From the NCBI RefSeq assembly GCF_003945595.2, contig NW_024103862.1:558001-622000 (forward strand): a stretch of 64,000 nucleotides of DNA. Reading direction: 5' to 3'. This document shows, in pieces, positions 63,157 to 64,000 of the stretch. The stretch is from Pipra filicauda. Taxonomy: Eukaryota; Chordata; Aves; Passeriformes; Pipridae. A program made the translations under genes and the position numbers. Numbering within the stretch: the stretch's first letter is position 1; every line of letters starts with the position of its first letter. The notes beneath the pieces were generated by a model. That model saw nothing but the letters and a program-made list of their open reading frames with translations, was not told where the DNA came from and did not search any database.

Positions 63157-64000
63157 CATCATCATGGCTAGGCTTCGCGAACGAAGATTTGGGAAGGCTC
63201 TATCCACATTTGCTGCAGGCACGCTGGTGGCTTATGAGGCCAATACGTGACAGACAAATCCGATTGCAAAAGGCACAGCAGAAAGACTCCTTAGATGGTG
63301 TATTCTGCAATACACGGTTCTTTCTGCGTTGCCTTTTTTCCTCGAGGGTGATCCTGCGTGTGTTCTCAAAGGAGACAGCTGCGTTATAGATGGTGTGTCT
63401 CCAGGCCTCCCGATTTGATGCCAGAGTAGACCAGTTATGGTGATCAATATGGCCAAGGTTGAGATGTTGTTTCAGGGAGTCCTTGTATCTTTTCTTCGGG
63501 GCTCCTCTCATGCGGCAGCCAGTGGCAAGTTCACCGTAAAGCAAGATCTTAGGGAGGCGGTGGTCCTTCATCCTGGAGACATGACCTGCCCAACGCAGCT
63601 GTGTTCTCATCAGCATGGCCTCGATACTTGTGATAGTTGCTTGCTCTAGAACAGATGTATTGGTCACATAGTCTGACCAGTGGATGTTTAGAATTGTACG
63701 GAGGCAGCGTTGATGGAAGCGTTCTAAGAGACGCAGGTGGTGGCGGTAGATGACCCATGATTCAGATCCATATAAGAGAGTAGACAACACTATGGCTTTG
63801 TAAACACTGATCTTGGTGCTTTTCTTCAAGTGTTTATTACGCCATACTCTTTTATGGAGTTTTCCAAAAGCACTATATGCCTTTGCTAATCTGTTGTCTA
63901 TCCGTCAATCTTACCATCTGAGGAGATGAGGCTACCGAGGTAATTAAACTGTTGGACTGATTTGAGCTCTGATTGACCAATGGTGATGTGGGGATGATGG
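63157..64000 (-). mobile_element. RTE-like (non-CR1) LINE, 3' part, runs off window
   Basis: The minus strand encodes the C-terminal part of a non-LTR retrotransposon polymerase that does not resemble CR1. Downstream of the stop codon (63200-63202) are a perfect 5-bp hairpin with a 4-nt loop (CTTCG, 63173-63186) and then a short ATGATGATG tail (63157-63165). Short tandem-repeat tails instead of poly-A are typical of RTE-type elements. The element is more GC-rich than its flank. The 5' part, including the endonuclease and most of the polymerase, lies beyond the right edge. Assignment to the RTE clade, and specifically to AviRTE, is from remembered protein patterns and is not proven. Other LINE clades share a similar C-terminus. 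Confidence 0.75.
63200..64000 (-). pseudogene. non-LTR retrotransposon reverse transcriptase C-terminus, frameshifted
   Basis: From the right edge the first frame reads PHITIGQSELKSVQQ then FNYLGSLISSDGKID (about 63904-64000). This is the F-x-Y-L-G motif at the end of the polymerase core. Near 63904 the frame breaks: a small deletion puts TGA (63905-63907) in the frame that continues downstream. That second frame is then open for about 235 codons to 63200 and shows LAKAYSAFGKLHKRVW, LLYGSESW, LRWAGHVSRM, RLPKILLYGEL and GAPKKRYKDSLK, all classical for this LINE polymerase C-terminus. It ends in a zinc-finger-like cluster, CAFCNRICLSRIGLISHQRAC (about 63215-63280). Only the one frameshift is visible, so decay is slight compared with the CR1 copies. 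A smaller methionine- or TTG-started frame (63200-63829) is just part of it. Confidence 0.82.

Overview
This is vertebrate nuclear DNA, almost certainly from a bird. The support is several CR1 LINE fragments of the chicken-repeat type, including a typical avian CR1 3' end at 16542-16815, and two copies of LTRs that I recognise as avian endogenous-retrovirus LTRs (49420-49835 minus, 53825-54379 plus). The sequence is AT-rich, repeat-poor and full of short homopolymer runs, as expected of an avian intergenic gene desert or a very long intron. I found no convincing host protein-coding exon, no intact tRNA or rRNA gene, no CpG-island promoter, and no CRISPR, operon or other prokaryotic feature. 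Nearly all open reading frames of 60-130 codons are chance frames without recognisable domains.

Layout: 1-5839 is unannotated AT-rich DNA. 5840-6435 is an old CR1 fragment (minus). 6436-16541 is non-coding, with a decayed tRNA-like T-arm at 11213-11270 and small inverted repeats. 16542-16815 is a CR1 3' end (minus). 18780-19640 is an unexplained GC-rich block. 19641-33446 is AT-rich desert with one (CAAAA)n/(CAAA)n tract. 33447-37490 is the most structured non-repeat stretch: two G-quadruplex motifs on the minus strand, a 22-bp miRNA-like hairpin, and a regulatory-looking block holding a perfect 12-bp inverted repeat, ending in a double poly-T. 37488-49419 is AT-rich with one (TG)n microsatellite. 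49420-51190 is a composite of a truncated LTR abutting a truncated CR1 that still shows ORF1 (SGNH esterase) and ORF2 (AP endonuclease) coding remains. 53825-54379 is a solo LTR. 57790-57925 holds an ancient MIR/L2-like remnant.

The most interesting feature is at the right edge, 63157-64000. It is the 3' part of a non-CR1, RTE-like non-LTR retrotransposon on the minus strand, with a long, little-decayed reverse-transcriptase C-terminal frame, a C-terminal zinc-finger-like motif, a short 3' hairpin and an (ATG)n-type tail. Recently active LINEs in birds are nearly all CR1, so a well-preserved RTE-like copy is a candidate for horizontally acquired material, for example the AviRTE family known from some birds and filarial nematodes. 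The copy runs off the window, and its family assignment is inference from memory of protein patterns, not a search.

Nothing here works as a pathway. The coding remains are all transposon-derived and broken. Any host function would have to lie in non-coding regulatory elements, which comparative alignment could test.
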